A DNA stretch of 64,000 nt, taken from CAVPMW01 sp963706515 (GTDB lineage Bacteria; Chloroflexota; Anaerolineae; Anaerolineales; UBA4823). Both the position numbers and the translations under genes were made by a program. The notes under the pieces were generated by a model. That model was not told the origin of the DNA. It saw nothing but the letters and a program-made list of their open reading frames with translations, and did no database searches. Location: contig CAVPMW010000017.1 of assembly GCA_963706515.1 (NCBI GenBank), forward strand, positions 62,001-126,000, in the 5' to 3' direction. Positions 51,254-61,566 of the stretch are shown one piece after another. Within the stretch, counting starts at the first letter, position 1. The number at the start of each line of letters is the position of its first letter.

Positions 51254-52652
51254 ATGACGAGATTGCTCCTGGTCAGCCTGCTCCTATCGATCTGGTCCTC
51301 GACGACCACTGGTCAATGTCAAAGCGCAAGATAGCCAGCCCGCAGGTCCGGTCTATATCGTCCAGGAAGGTGATTCTCTCTGGGACATTGCGGCTCGCTT
51401 CCGGGTATCGGTAGATGAGCTGGTACAGGTGAATAGCATCAGCGACCCCAACCAATTGAAGGCGGGGATGCAACTGATCATCCCGGGGCTGGAGGGTATG
51501 CAGGGTGTTTTGGAGACGCGCACGGTGGACCTGGGAGAGGATCTCACCAGCCTGAGCCGCCGAAACCAGGTGCCGGTTGCCGATCTGGCGCGACTGAACC
51601 ATCTTACCAGCCCCGGTGAGCTGTACGCCGGCAGCTCGTTGGTGCTGCCTGTCCGGGAATCTGCCTCGGGTCTTGGGCAGCGGGCGACGATATCCCCTGG
51701 GCAATCCTTACTGGAGCTGGCTGTCCTTCAAGGGACAAATCCCTGGTCTATCGTCCAGGCGAATGGCCTGGCGGGCACGGTTGGGGCAATCCCCGGAGAT
51801 ACCTTCTTCGTCCATGGAACGGACGACAGCGGACCGGGAGCACTGCCTGGAGGAGTGCAAAGGATTCAGCTCACTCCACAAGAGCTCATCCAGGGAAAGA
51901 CGGCAGTCGTCAGCGTGACCGGCGATCCGGGTATGGCTCTTAATGGAAGCCTGGCCGGGAAACCGCTCAATTTCTTCCAGCTCCAGGAAGGGAATTGGGC
52001 AGCCTTGCAAGGGGTCCATGCCATGACGGAGCCGGGAATTTACCCATTAATCATTACCGGGACTTTATCTTCCGGAGCGCCGCTGGCTTTCTCCCAGGCT
52101 GTGTTGGTAAACTCAGGAGACTACCCCTTCGATCCAGTTATCACCGTAAATTCGGAGATGATTGACCCGGCGGTGACCAAGCCGGAGGACGCCCAATGGG
52201 CTGCCTTAACGACTCCGGTGACTCCGGTACGACAATGGGAGGGTCAGTTTACCTACCCGGTCCCCGACCAGTTTAAAGATTGTTTCCCATCCCGCTTCGG
52301 AGACCGCCGCTCATATAACGGCAGCGGTTATATCTATTTCCATACTGGGCTGGATTTCTGCGGTAGGGTAGGCACGGAGATTTACGCGCCGGCAGACGGC
52401 ACCGTCGTATTTACCGGACCGCTGACTGTGCGGGGTAATGCAACCGTGATCGACCACGGCTGGGGCGTATATACCGCTTACATGCATCAATCGGAGATCA
52501 AAGTAAGAGTTGGACAGCAAGTAAAAGCCGGCGATCTGATTGGGTTAGTGGGCGCGACCGGACGCGTTACCGGGCCTCATCTGCATTTTGAGGTCGTCGT
52601 GGGAGGCGTCCAGGTCGACCCGATGGACTGGCTCGCAGAGAAGCTCCCGTGA
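51254..52652 (+). CDS. LysM-repeat and M23 peptidase, secreted (one frameshift)
   Basis: Cell-wall hydrolase. A signal peptide starts at ATG 51254 (MTRLLLVSLLLSIWSS). The frame shifts near 51300 and continues with VNVKAQDSQPAGPVYIVQEG to the stop at 52652. Three LysM modules follow: GDSLWDIAARFRVSVDELVQ, GEDLTSLSRRNQVPVADLAR and GQSLLELAVLQGTNPWSIVQ. A beta-rich linker (residues about 200-300) then precedes the M23 domain with HTGLDFCGRVG and TGPHLHFEVVV. The LysM modules bind the glycan backbone and M23 cuts peptide bridges. Start of the M23 gene is 6 nt after DUF192. Converges with a DUF2007 gene. Confidence 0.85.
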
Positions 52653-52653
52653 C

Positions 52654-52917
52654 CTACTCTGCAGAATCGCCTTCGCCCTCGGAGAATTCTCCAGAATCAA
52701 GCTCAGCTAATAATTCCTCTGCTTCGCTGCGCTTCTCAACCGGGACGAATACCTGCACCCTGCCAAGCTCGCCAACGGTCAGAGCGAATGGGCCTGATCC
52801 GGCGCCTTCTTGAGAGAGGATAACCGAAATCCCCTGGGCTTCGAGAAAGCCTTTTAGGATTTCGGCTTTATAACTGCCATCGACTTCGGTCAAGACGAAC
52901 CATTTGTCATTATTCAT
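52654..52917 (-). CDS. DUF2007-like signal-transducing protein
   Basis: An 87-residue single-domain protein starting at ATG 52917 (MNNDKWFVLTEVDGS). It contains KAEILKGFLEAQGISVILSQ and GRVQVFVPVEKRSEAEELLA, the common pattern of small DUF2007 proteins. An acidic tail closes it. An upstream start at 52974 gives 19 unconserved residues. Function unknown. The 197-base gap before the next plus-strand gene shows no clear signal. Confidence 0.7.
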   Translation of the reverse strand: MNNDKWFVLTEVDGSYKAEILKGFLEAQGISVILSQEGAGSGPFALTVGELGRVQVFVPVEKRSEAEELLAELDSGEFSEGEGDSAE

Positions 52918-53114
52918 TGGGCTATTATACAATATTCGCAGAAACTCGCTCGAATTTATCGGGGAGATGAGCATTATCCAATCGATTGCGGATGAGCTGG
53001 TAACTTCTATAACTGGCTCGACTTTGTTCGATTATAATAATGACGCTTGGCAGCAGCGCCAATGCCATGTTGACGCGCCAGTTGCTGATAGAATTAAGGG
53101 AAACTGAGGACCGT

Positions 53115-54695
53115 ATGATCACTGCGTCTTATGCGCTGCGTGAAGATTACTGGGAGCGATTCGAGATCGAACAGGCGGATATTGAATTCATTTACAATTT
53201 CCTCCTGGAACACGAGACTCCGCTGACAACCGAAGAGCTGGTTTCGGCATTGGTCACGGAACGGATCAACAAAGAGAAGCTCATTCTAGAGCGACAACGA
53301 ATTGCAGGTGGAGACCGGTATTTACCGAAGGATACCTACGCGCTGAATCAGAAGCTGGCATTCCCTGCATTGGGCTGGCAGAGCGGGCAGGTAATCGCTG
53401 TCCGATCCGGCAACAATCCTGACCTGGGTTCATTCGGCGTTATCCGGGTCCATTTCGATAGTGGAGAAGAGCGCGAATTTGCCTCCGGTCTGGAAGATCA
53501 CAACCTCAATACGCCGGCAATCGGGGCAATTGAGGGAGATGATCTTGACGCAGAAGCAGTCGTTAAGAATCACGGCGCGGATTTGGTTTTGACCCTGGAG
53601 GAAGTGCTGGGCAGTGAACCAGATTTCGTACGCGTTGCTGCGCGCTGGTTCCCCCGGGCGTTAGTGGTGGCAGTTAACGTGGGGCATCTCAACCTGGCGG
53701 AAGCAGTCCTGGATATGTCGGGGGGCGGGCCGATACCTACCTCTAATCTGGTCGAGCAGATCGATTTGTCTGCGGATGTGAATCCGAAATTAATCGAGTT
53801 TTCGCTGGACCTGGCACTGCAAGAAGACCCCCGCTTCGATGAGGTGGGACCGGCAGGCGAGGTGTTTTGGTTCCTGAAGCGTCTGGAGCCGGAGGAAGTC
53901 CAGGAACCGCCCATATGGCTGCGTTACTCGGGCATCGAGTATGACCGCACGGTGCTGACGCCAGACATGCTGGCTTTGGAGAAAGATCTGGCGGATGAGC
54001 TCTCACCGATCAAAGATATCCCTCCCAAGGATGAGAGCGCTGAGGTCTGCTTGCTCTACCCGCACTGGCGAGCAGGAACCTTGCCCATCTCCTGGCGTTT
54101 GCGACCGATCTTTCCCAACGCATTTGAAGCGCCGCGCATCCGCTTCATGCTCGTGGATGGCGAGACCGGGCGGAAATTCCCCGCCTGGGTCGTCCAGGAA
54201 AAGCGTTATGTCTACGGACTTAAGGAGTATTACGATCACCTTGGGGTCACCCCGGGCAGCCTGCTGCGGATCCAGCGCGGGGAGCAACCGGGTGAAGTGA
54301 TGATCCAAACCAGCTCGCGTAAGTCCAGCCGTGAATGGATCCGCACGGTGCTGGTTGGCTCGGATGGCGGCATCGTTTTCGCCATGTTAAAGCAGGTGAT
54401 CAATGCCGAATTTGATGAACGCATGGCGATCGCTGTGCCGGATGTCGAGGCTCTGGATGAAATCTGGCAGCAGACCGCGCACGACCGGCTGCCACTCGAA
54501 AGGATCGTGGTAAATGCAATGCGCGAGCTTACCAAACTGAACCCACAAGGGCACGTGCACGCCAGCGAGCTTTATGCCGGGATCAACGTGGTCCGGCGCT
54601 GCCCGCCCGGACCTATCCTTTCAATGCTGACTTCGCGCCCCTGGTTTGTCCATGTGGGCGATCTGCATTACCGTTATAACGATTCGGAGCGATGA
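53115..54695 (+). CDS. Hypothetical multi-domain protein with winged-helix-like N-terminus
   Basis: The protein has 526 residues. I choose ATG 53115 (MITASYALREDYWERF), with GAGG 7 nt before it, over the in-frame start at 53040. Residues 25-60 (IEFIYNFLLEHETPLTTEEL) look like a winged helix. An all-beta RNA-binding-like segment follows at residues 80-140 (GQVIAVRSGNNPDLGSFGVI ...). Residues 370-430 (VYGLKEYYDHLGVTPGSLLR) have an S1- or AbrB-like appearance. No family recognised. The next gene is a small protein with a helix-turn-helix-like end. Both seem conserved in related genomes by memory of the pattern only, so this is an unassigned Chloroflexota pair. Confidence 0.6.
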   Translation: MITASYALREDYWERFEIEQADIEFIYNFLLEHETPLTTEELVSALVTERINKEKLILERQRIAGGDRYLPKDTYALNQKLAFPALGWQSGQVIAVRSGNNPDLGSFGVIRVHFDSGEEREFASGLEDHNLNTPAIGAIEGDDLDAEAVVKNHGADLVLTLEEVLGSEPDFVRVAARWFPRALVVAVNVGHLNLAEAVLDMSGGGPIPTSNLVEQIDLSADVNPKLIEFSLDLALQEDPRFDEVGPAGEVFWFLKRLEPEEVQEPPIWLRYSGIEYDRTVLTPDMLALEKDLADELSPIKDIPPKDESAEVCLLYPHWRAGTLPISWRLRPIFPNAFEAPRIRFMLVDGETGRKFPAWVVQEKRYVYGLKEYYDHLGVTPGSLLRIQRGEQPGEVMIQTSSRKSSREWIRTVLVGSDGGIVFAMLKQVINAEFDERMAIAVPDVEALDEIWQQTAHDRLPLERIVVNAMRELTKLNPQGHVHASELYAGINVVRRCPPGPILSMLTSRPWFVHVGDLHYRYNDSER

Positions 54696-54746
54696 GCGCA
54701 ATCTCTGTGACAGGATGCCAAGCCAGAAGATTGGAGGATACACCCG

Positions 54747-55182
54747 GTGGCTGAACCAAAACGCATGAGTTCTCGTCAAACCATCTCTGCAAACGCCGTA
54801 CCATATCGATTTCGAATGGTGGAAGCAAGTCGACCGAGACTGGCGGGTGTATCTAAAAAGCTACCTTTGCCCGGAGCATATGGAGGTGTATTCCAAACTG
54901 GATGTGGGCGCGATGATCGATTGGGTGGATCCGAATACTGCGGAAATTCAACAGGTGGACGGGATCCAACATGCCCTGATTACCCACTGCGCCAAACAGC
55001 GGTATTTCATTACCGAGCAAACCACCCTGGTGGATTCTGTCTTCCGCTTATTTTTGGCGAATGGGAATACTCCCCTGACGCCGCTGCAGATGGCAGATGC
55101 ATTGGGCAGGCAGCCAGATGTGATCGTGAGAACCCTATCTGGCGGGCGCGTCTATAAAGGGATCCGCCCGTATATTAATTAA
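54747..55182 (+). CDS. Hypothetical small protein, partner of the 53115 gene (one frameshift)
   Basis: Reads as about 145 codons when a frame change near 54780 is allowed. GTG 54747 with GGAGG 9 nt before it starts VAEPKRMSSRQ. The next frame gives LQTPYHIDFEWWKQVDRDW, then YLCPEHMEVY, and ends with the winged-helix-like ANGNTPLTPLQMADALGR and GGRVYKGIRPYIN. The product has two aromatic clusters and one CPEH that might bind a metal. No known family. It follows its upstream neighbour by 51 nt, and the tRNA gene begins 8 nt after its stop. Confidence 0.6.
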
Positions 55183-55190
55183 GCTTAGCT

Positions 55191-55266
55191 GCCCCCGTAG
55201 CTCAATGGACAGAGCAAGTGCCTTCTAAGCACGAGGTTGTGGGTTCGAATCCCGCCGGGGGCGCCA
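55191..55266 (+). tRNA. tRNA-Arg (anticodon TCT)
   Basis: A 76-nt cloverleaf. The acceptor GCCCCCG pairs with CGGGGGC. The D-arm is GCTC/GAGC, and the anticodon loop CTTCTAA places TCT at 34-36. The T-arm GTGGG/CCCGC holds TTCGAAT. CCA is encoded. The anticodon stem has one A-G mismatch at 27-43. It decodes AGA/AGG arginine codons. Confidence 0.95.
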
Positions 55267-55357
55267 GGAATGCACAACTACGAGACCCAGGTTGAAATGA
55301 AGAAGGGGGTCTGGAGAGGAATCGGACGGGAGCGGTTTTCTGATTGGAGATAAGACG

Positions 55358-55787
55358 ATGATCCAAATCCGCTTAAGATTAGATGAATCCATCCACGCCA
55401 GCCAGCTGGCGGAGAATTATCCCTACCTGGAAAGCGGCAGTGGGGGCTGGAAGATCACCCTGCGCACACCTCCCTGGCGCCCGCCCATGGATGTGTACGA
55501 GACTGAGGAAAACCTGGTCGTGCGTATGGAAATTGCGGGGATGAGCGAATCCGAATTTCAATATCGAGCTGGATGGACGGCTGCTCTGGATTCGGGGCAC
55601 ACGCACAGAGATAAACGAACGCAGGGCTTACCACCAGATGGAGATCCCCTTCGGTGAGTTCAGCCTGGAGATCGAGCTGCCGGTGGCTGTCCAGGTAGAG
55701 AAGGTGACCGCCAATTACTCAGAGGGATTTTTACGCATTCTTCTGCCAAAAACCCAGCCAGCCCATGTGCACATCGAGGGTGGGTGA
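55358..55787 (+). CDS. Hsp20/alpha-crystallin family small heat-shock protein (one frameshift)
   Basis: About 143 codons. The start is ATG 55358 with GGAGA 9 nt upstream. The first frame gives PPMDVYETEENLVVRMEIAG, the standard start of the alpha-crystallin domain. A frame change near 55560 then leads to FNIELDGRLLWIRGTRTEIN, RRAYHQMEIPFGEFSLEIEL and YSEGFLRILLPKTQ, the final strands and the IxI/V-like end. Small heat-shock proteins hold unfolded proteins until refolding. It precedes lon, another quality-control gene, by 38 nt. Confidence 0.85.
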
Positions 55788-55825
55788 GGGCTGGCGAGCA
55801 AACTTTACTGTGAGTTAGATCGATT

Positions 55826-58412
55826 ATGCCTGCATCGCGTTGGAACACAAGTGTAAATGAGATGCTAGAATGGCTGCGTGAAGAGGAGCGCATCGATGAG
55901 CTGCTCTTTACTCCAATCGTGACCCACAACCAGGACGGCGAAGGCTCTCAGAGCGAGTCTGGAAACCCTGGCGAAGGCGCGGAGAGCCAAATCCCATCGA
56001 TACTGCCGATCCTACCGCTGCGGGGTCTGGTGGTCTATCCACAGACCGCCGTGCCGCTCACGATCGGGCAGCCGCGCTCGATCCGCCTGGTCGATGATGT
56101 CATGTCAGGAGATGACCGCCTGATCGGGCTGGTTTCAGCCCGCAACCCCGAGCTGGAAACACCCGAGCCCGCAAGACCTGTACAGCATCGGCACAGTGGC
56201 GATCGTCCATCGCCTGTTCCGCGCTCCGGATGGCACCATTCGCCTGGTTGTGCAGGGGATGGCGCGCTTCCGCCTGGTAGATTTCATCCAAGAACGAACC
56301 CTATCTGAAAGCGAACGTAGAGCTGATCCCAGAAACCGTTGAAGAAGGTCTGGAGCTGGAAGCCCTGGCGCGCAACGCGCGCGACCAGTTCGACCATATC
56401 GCCGAGATGATCCCCTCCATTCCCCGCGAGCTGGTCGCTTCGGTCCTTCAGCTCGAAGACCCGCTCGCAGACGGTTTATACCATCGCCAATTTTCAGCGC
56501 ATGGATTTGAGCGAGGCCCAGGAAATCCTCGAGCTGGACTCAGCCACCGCCAAGCTGCACAAGCTGGTCGGCATCCTGGCGCGTGAAGTGGAAGTCCTGG
56601 AGATCGGGCAGAAGATCCAGAATGAAGCCCGCTCTGAGATCGAAAAGGTCCAGCGTGAATATTTCTTGCGCGAACAGTTAAAAGCCATCCAGCGCGAGCT
56701 GGGCGAGAGCGATGAGCAGGCTGCCGAGGTAGAAGAGTTCCGCCAGAAGATCGAAGCTGCCCGCATGCCCGAAGAGGCCGATAAGCAAGCCCGGCGCGAG
56801 CTGGAACGCCTGGCGCACCTGCCGACAGCCGCTGCGGAATACGGCGTGATCCGCACTTACCTGGATTGGCTGATGACGCTGCCCTGGTCTGTCGATTACT
56901 CCGGATAATCTGGATATCTCCCACGCGCACCAGGTGCTCGACCAGGACCATTATGGGCTGGAAGACGTCAAAGAGCGCATCCTGGAATACCTGGCGGTGC
57001 GCAAGCTGCGCCAGGAACGAGCGGAAGAGTTCGATCAGCTGCCCCCGGATGAGATCCGCCGGGTGCGCGAGGGCGTGATCCTGTGCTTTGTCGGGCCGCC
57101 GGGGGTAGGGAAGACCTCTCTGGGACGTTCGATCGCCCGGGCGATGGGCCGGAAGTTTGTGCGGATCTCGCTGGGCGGGATGCGCGATGAAGCCGAGATC
57201 CGCGGTCACCGCCGCACGTACATCGGCGCCATGCCAGGCCGGATTCTGCAGGCGCTGCGCCGGGTGGAGACGCACAACCCGGTGTTCATGCTGGACGAAG
57301 TCGATAAGCTGGTATTCGATTTTCACGGTGACCCGGCCTCGGCATTGCTGGAAGTGCTCGATCCGGAACAGAATGCCGAGTTTCGCGACCATTACCTGGA
57401 AGTCGCTTTCGATCTTTCGCAGGTGATGTTTATTACCACGGCCAACCTGTTCGAGCCGATCCCTGATCCGCTGCGCGACCGCATGGAGATCATCCAGCTT
57501 TCGGGTTATACGGAGAATGAAAAAATTGCCATCGCCTCAGGGTACCTGATCCCCAGGCAGTTACGAGAGAACGGCCTGCGCCCCGACGAGGTAAAGTTCA
57601 CTGTGGAAGCACTGACGACGATCATTCGCTCGTACACGCGTGAAGCCGGCGTGCGCAGCCTGGAACGGGAAATTGGGTCAGTCTGCCGCAAAGTGGTGAC
57701 CAGTATTGCCGAGGGAGAGCCCGGACCGGGTGAGATCACAGCAGAGAACGTGCAAGCGCTTCTCGGTCGCCCAAAATTCTACGGGCTCGAAGAGATTGCC
57801 GAGCGGACATCCATCCCTGGCGTGGCGACCGGTCTGGCCTGGACGCCTGTCGGAGGAGAGGTGCTTTTTATCGAAGCCACGCGCATGCCGGGTGGGAAAG
57901 GGTTCCAGGTCACCGGCTCTATGGGCAACGTGATGCAGGAATCGGCCAGGGCAGCCCTTTCTTACGTGCGCTCGCGCGCCGGAGAGCTGGGCCTGGACGA
58001 GAATTTCTTCGAGAAATCAGACATCCACCTGCACGTCCCGGCCGGCGCTCAGCCGAAAGATGGCCCATCGGCCGGGGTAGCCATGGCTATTGCGCTGGTA
58101 TCGCTGATCTCCGCGCGGCCTGTGCTCCCAGATGTGGGCATGACCGGGGAAATTACCTTGCGCGGCCAGGTGCTGCCGGTGGGCGGGATCAAGGAGAAAG
58201 TGCTGGCAGCCCATCGCTTTGGCTTGAAAACGGTGATTTTGCCCGCCCGCAACCAGGCCGACCTGGATGAGCTGCCGGAGGAAGTCAGGCAGGAGCTTAC
58301 TTTTGTCTTCGCGAATACTGTAGATGAGGTGATTTCGGCGGCACTCGAGACTGCGCCTGCAGCGCTTCCCGTGGGGGAAGACCAAATTGAACGAATCATC
58401 GAAACCGCTTGA
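55826..58412 (+). CDS. lon: ATP-dependent protease Lon (several frameshifts)
   Basis: Homohexameric AAA+ serine protease, about 862 codons. The N-terminal LON substrate domain starts with ILPILPLRGLVVYPQTAVPL. Frame changes near 56160, 56290, 56465 and 56905 interrupt the N-terminal half. From 56934 the frame is intact. Walker A is FVGPPGVGKTSLGRSIA, Walker B VFMLDEVDKL, then sensor TTANLFEPIPDPLRDRMEII. The protease domain has Ser in PKDGPSAGVAMAIALV and Lys in LPVGGIKEKVLAAHR, the Ser-Lys dyad. Lon degrades misfolded and regulatory proteins. Frame breaks are in a stretch with many other indels, so a sequencing cause is likely. Follows Hsp20 on the same strand. Confidence 0.93.
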
Positions 58413-58419
58413 GCCCTAA

Positions 58420-58807
58420 ATGGATATAACCAGGCAAAAAGTTGTCCTAATCGAAGATGACCATACCATGGGCGATTTGCTTGAAACGCTCCTGGGTCTG
58501 GAGGGATTTCAGGTCATACTCCACCGCGAGGTCTGGGATACCGGACAGCTAATCCATTCAGTCTCCTTGGAGAAACCGGCTATCGTGATGTTAGACGTGC
58601 ACCTGCGGCAGATCAACGGTCTGGAGCTGCTCGAACTCGCTGCGCCGTGAAGAAGGTTTAAAAGGGACAAAATTTATCTTATCGTCCGGAATCGACTACC
58701 GGGAAGACAGCCTCAAAGCAGGGGCGGATGCCTTCATCCTCAAGCCGTACATGCCGGATGAGCTAATAGGGGAAATCAATAATCTATTGGGAGATGAGCA
58801 TGGGTAA
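58420..58807 (+). CDS. CheY-like response regulator (one frameshift)
   Basis: About 128 codons. The first frame has QKVVLIEDDHTMGDLLET (acid pocket) and AIVMLDVHLRQINGLELLEL (phospho-Asp). A frame change near 58633 continues with LRREEGLKGTKFILSSGIDY and AGADAFILKPYMPDELIG, holding the conserved Lys. All receiver residues are intact. No output domain. It starts 8 nt after lon and its stop lies 14 nt past the start of the PHP gene. Confidence 0.8.
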
Positions 58808-60546
58808 AAGCAAAAAACAAACAAATGCTCCCATGCAGTGGTGTTCGATCGACTTACACGTCCATACTCCGGCGTCGTCAGACTACCAGCAAGCCGAGGT
58901 TACGATATTGGATATCCTGCGCCGCGCGGAGACACGTGGGCTGGCAATCATCGCGATCACTGACCACAATACGATCGCGGGCTACCGCGCACTTAGTCGA
59001 CGATGTGCACCAGCTCGAGCTGCTCGCGGAGTTAGGCAGGATCCTACCTGAGGAGAGCATCAAACTCGCAGAATACCACCGGCTGCTGGAGAAAATCCTG
59101 ATCTTGCCCGGGTTTGAATTTACGGCCACCTTTGGGTTCCACATCCTGGGAATATTCTCGCCGGAGAAGCCGTTGCGGGAGATTGAATTTCTGCTGCTCG
59201 ATCTGAACATCCCCGCCGACCAGCTGGATGATGGCTCGGCGACGGTGGGGGCGACCGTCGGATGTATTGACCGCCTACCGGCTCATGGATGAGGCCGGTG
59301 GGCTGGTGATCGCCGCGCATGCCAATTCCAGCAATGGCGTGGCGATGCGCGGATTCCCGATCGGCGGACAAACCAAGATCGCCTATACCCAGGATCAGCA
59401 TCTGCACGCCCTGGAAGTAACCGACCTGGAAAATAAGGGATCGAAAGCAACCGCGGCATTTTTCAACGGCACAAAACCGGAGTACCCGCGCCGGATGCAC
59501 TGCATCCAGGGCTCCGATTGCCACCGCCTGACCACCGATCCGCAGCGCAAGAAGAACCTGGGCATCGGAGACCGGACTACAGACGTCTTGCTGCCCGAAG
59601 TGAGCTTTAGCGCATACGGGAGCTGTTCCTGAGCAACGATTTTGCCCGCACCCGACCCAGCCATGCGAAAGCAGAGCCGGCCTTCGATTTCATTCAAGCG
59701 GCGCAGGAAGAAGGTCCCAATATTGTCCAGGATTTCCACGAGGGGATGACGATCCGCGGCGGCCAGCGCTATGCCATCATTGCCGATGTCTCCGCCCTGG
59801 CGAATACCAACGGCGGAACCCTGTATATCGGGCTGAGCGCAGACCCCAAGAAGCCGGTGATCGGCGTGCCTGAACCTGAACAGGCGATCAGCGCGCTCGA
59901 GAAAGAGATCAGCAGCAAGATCAGCCCGCCTCTCCCTGTCACGGTCGACGTGCAAGAAATCGGCGGGAAGAAGGTATTGCGCGTCCTGGTGCCGCGCGGC
60001 GAAGACCCTCCATATGCGGTCGATGATAATAAGATCTACGTCCGCTCCGAGACCGAGACCGGATTGGCAGTGCGGGACGAGATTGTGGATCTGGTCTTGC
60101 GCAGCCAGGGCAAAGTGCGTCCTGTGGAGGAACCTCGACAGGTAGAAAGCGTACATGCGCTGGTCGAGCAGGCGGAGATCAGTGAAGGAGACCTGGCGCC
60201 ACGCACCGGGGTTGAAGTTGTCTCGGTCGAAAAGCGAAATGGGGGGCGTTATTACACGCTGCGCGATTTGCGCAATGGGAATATCGTCAAAAATGTGACC
60301 CGCACTTCTGCACGGCGGCTGTGGCATTACGCGATCAGCGCCTATGACAAGCTGCCTGCAGATCCCGCTAAGACCCATATGCAGTGGCAGGGAAGTCTGG
60401 GCTTGCTCAACCGGCAGTCGCAAGGCAACCAGACCCGCTACGACTTGATCCAACGCACTCCGGATGGGTACCGGTACTATTTCGGGGTGACCGAGGACGG
60501 AGTGCATGGTCCCTGGAAGCAGCTACTGGACCTGGAAGATGAGTGA
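58794..60546 (+). CDS. PHP-domain phosphoesterase fused to AlbA_2/Schlafen-like domain (frameshifts)
   Basis: About 584 codons. The N-terminal half is a PHP (polymerase and histidinol phosphatase) domain with metal ligands IDLHVHTPASSD, IAITDHNTIAGY, LPGFEFTATFGFHILGIFS, VIAAHANSSNG and GSDCHRL, a full set. The C-terminal half has AIIADVSALANTNGGTLYIG and VPRGEDPPYAVDDNKIYVRS, the core of the AlbA_2 (Schlafen core) domain, which binds nucleic acids. A further conserved-looking end (GRYYTLRDLRNGNIVKNVTR) is unassigned. Frame changes near 58990, 59265 and 59610 must be allowed. A nuclease or phosphatase acting on nucleic acids is inferred. It overlaps the GNAT gene by 8 nt. Confidence 0.78.
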
Positions 60547-60991
60547 AATATCTACCGCGCTGCCAGACGGGAAAGTCAGCATCCGGGAATTCATCTTCCC
60601 GGATGATTATTCCCAGGTATATTCCTTCTGGCAGAGGTGCGGTCCTGGCATCCAGCTCCGCCGCTCGGATGAAGCGGAAGAAATCGCCAAGAAGCTCACC
60701 CGCGACCCCGATTTGTTCCTGATCGCGGAGACAGACGAGCGGATCATCGGAACGGTGATCGGCGGTTTCGATGGACGGCGGGGGACGGTTTATCACCTGG
60801 CGGTTGAGGCTGAATATCGCCAGAAAGGCGTGGGCGAGAAGCTGATGACCGATGTGGAAGAGCGCCTGCGGAGGCGCGGCTGCGTACGCTGCTACTTACT
60901 GGTTACGCAGGATAATGTGAACGCCATGCGTTTTTACGAAAAGCGCGGCTGGGCGCGCATGCCGCTTTATGCCTATGGAAAGGATTTATAA
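60539..60991 (+). CDS. GNAT-family N-acetyltransferase
   Basis: A 150-residue GNAT fold. It has the acetyl-CoA pyrophosphate loop VEAEYRQKGVGEKLMTDVEE (Q/RxxGxG/A) and the C-terminal NVNAMRFYEKRGWARMPL pattern typical of RimI-like enzymes. Substrate unknown. ATG 60539 lies inside the last codons of the PHP gene, so translational coupling is likely. Confidence 0.9.
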   Translation: MSEISTALPDGKVSIREFIFPDDYSQVYSFWQRCGPGIQLRRSDEAEEIAKKLTRDPDLFLIAETDERIIGTVIGGFDGRRGTVYHLAVEAEYRQKGVGEKLMTDVEERLRRRGCVRCYLLVTQDNVNAMRFYEKRGWARMPLYAYGKDL

Positions 60992-61531
60992 TTGAAACCC
61001 GCCATGGGCGAGCAGGGTGCGGAAATCCGGGTAGGCATATTGACGGTATCAGACCGTTCTGCGCGCGGCGAGCGCCCCGATGAGAGCGGGCCGGCATTGG
61101 CTGGCAGGGTGGCGGCGCAGGGTTGGCGGGTGGAGGCGCAGACCATCCTGCCGGATGAGCTGGCAAGCCTGAGTGAGTTATTACGCGCCTGGTCCGACCA
61201 GGATAGACTCGATATCATCCTCACCAGCGGAGGGACCGGCTTCGCCCGGCGCGACGTCACCCCGGAAGCGACCCTGGCGGTCATCGAGCGCCCTGCTCCT
61301 GGCCTGGCGGAGGCGATGCGCGCTGCCAGCCTGCAGGTAACTCCACATGCCATGCTCTCACGTGCTGTAGCAGGCATCCGGGGTAGAACGCTGATCGTAA
61401 ACTTGCCCGGCAGCGTCAAAGGCGCGGTGGAGAGCCTGGAGGTCATCCTGCCGGCGCTGCCGCACGCGGTACAGCTGCTGCGTGAGGATCCAGGCGCTGA
61501 AAGCGGTCACCGACTGAACACAACGCGATAG
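60992..61531 (+). CDS. mogA: Molybdopterin adenylyltransferase (MogA/MoaB family)
   Basis: A 179-residue MoaB/MogA-like domain: VGILTVSDRSARGERPDESG, then DIILTSGGTGFARRDVTPEA and TLIVNLPGSVKGAVESLEVI. It activates molybdopterin with AMP before molybdenum insertion. The start is TTG 60992, with AAGGA 8 nt upstream, though ATG 61004 would also give a full domain. No other molybdenum cofactor genes are present; the neighbours are unrelated, so expression may be linked only by the operon. Confidence 0.9.
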   Translation: MKPAMGEQGAEIRVGILTVSDRSARGERPDESGPALAGRVAAQGWRVEAQTILPDELASLSELLRAWSDQDRLDIILTSGGTGFARRDVTPEATLAVIERPAPGLAEAMRAASLQVTPHAMLSRAVAGIRGRTLIVNLPGSVKGAVESLEVILPALPHAVQLLREDPGAESGHRLNTTR

Positions 61532-61566
61532 AATAGCAGAAAGCGACGTAAAGGTTTTAATTACTA

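Noticed and set aside
56448..57392. 314-codon minus-strand open frame
   Set aside because: Opposite to Lon; no domain, biased composition.
59395..60507. 370-codon open frame on the minus strand
   Set aside because: Shadow of the PHP-AlbA_2 gene, whose frames carry known motifs; the antisense product has none.
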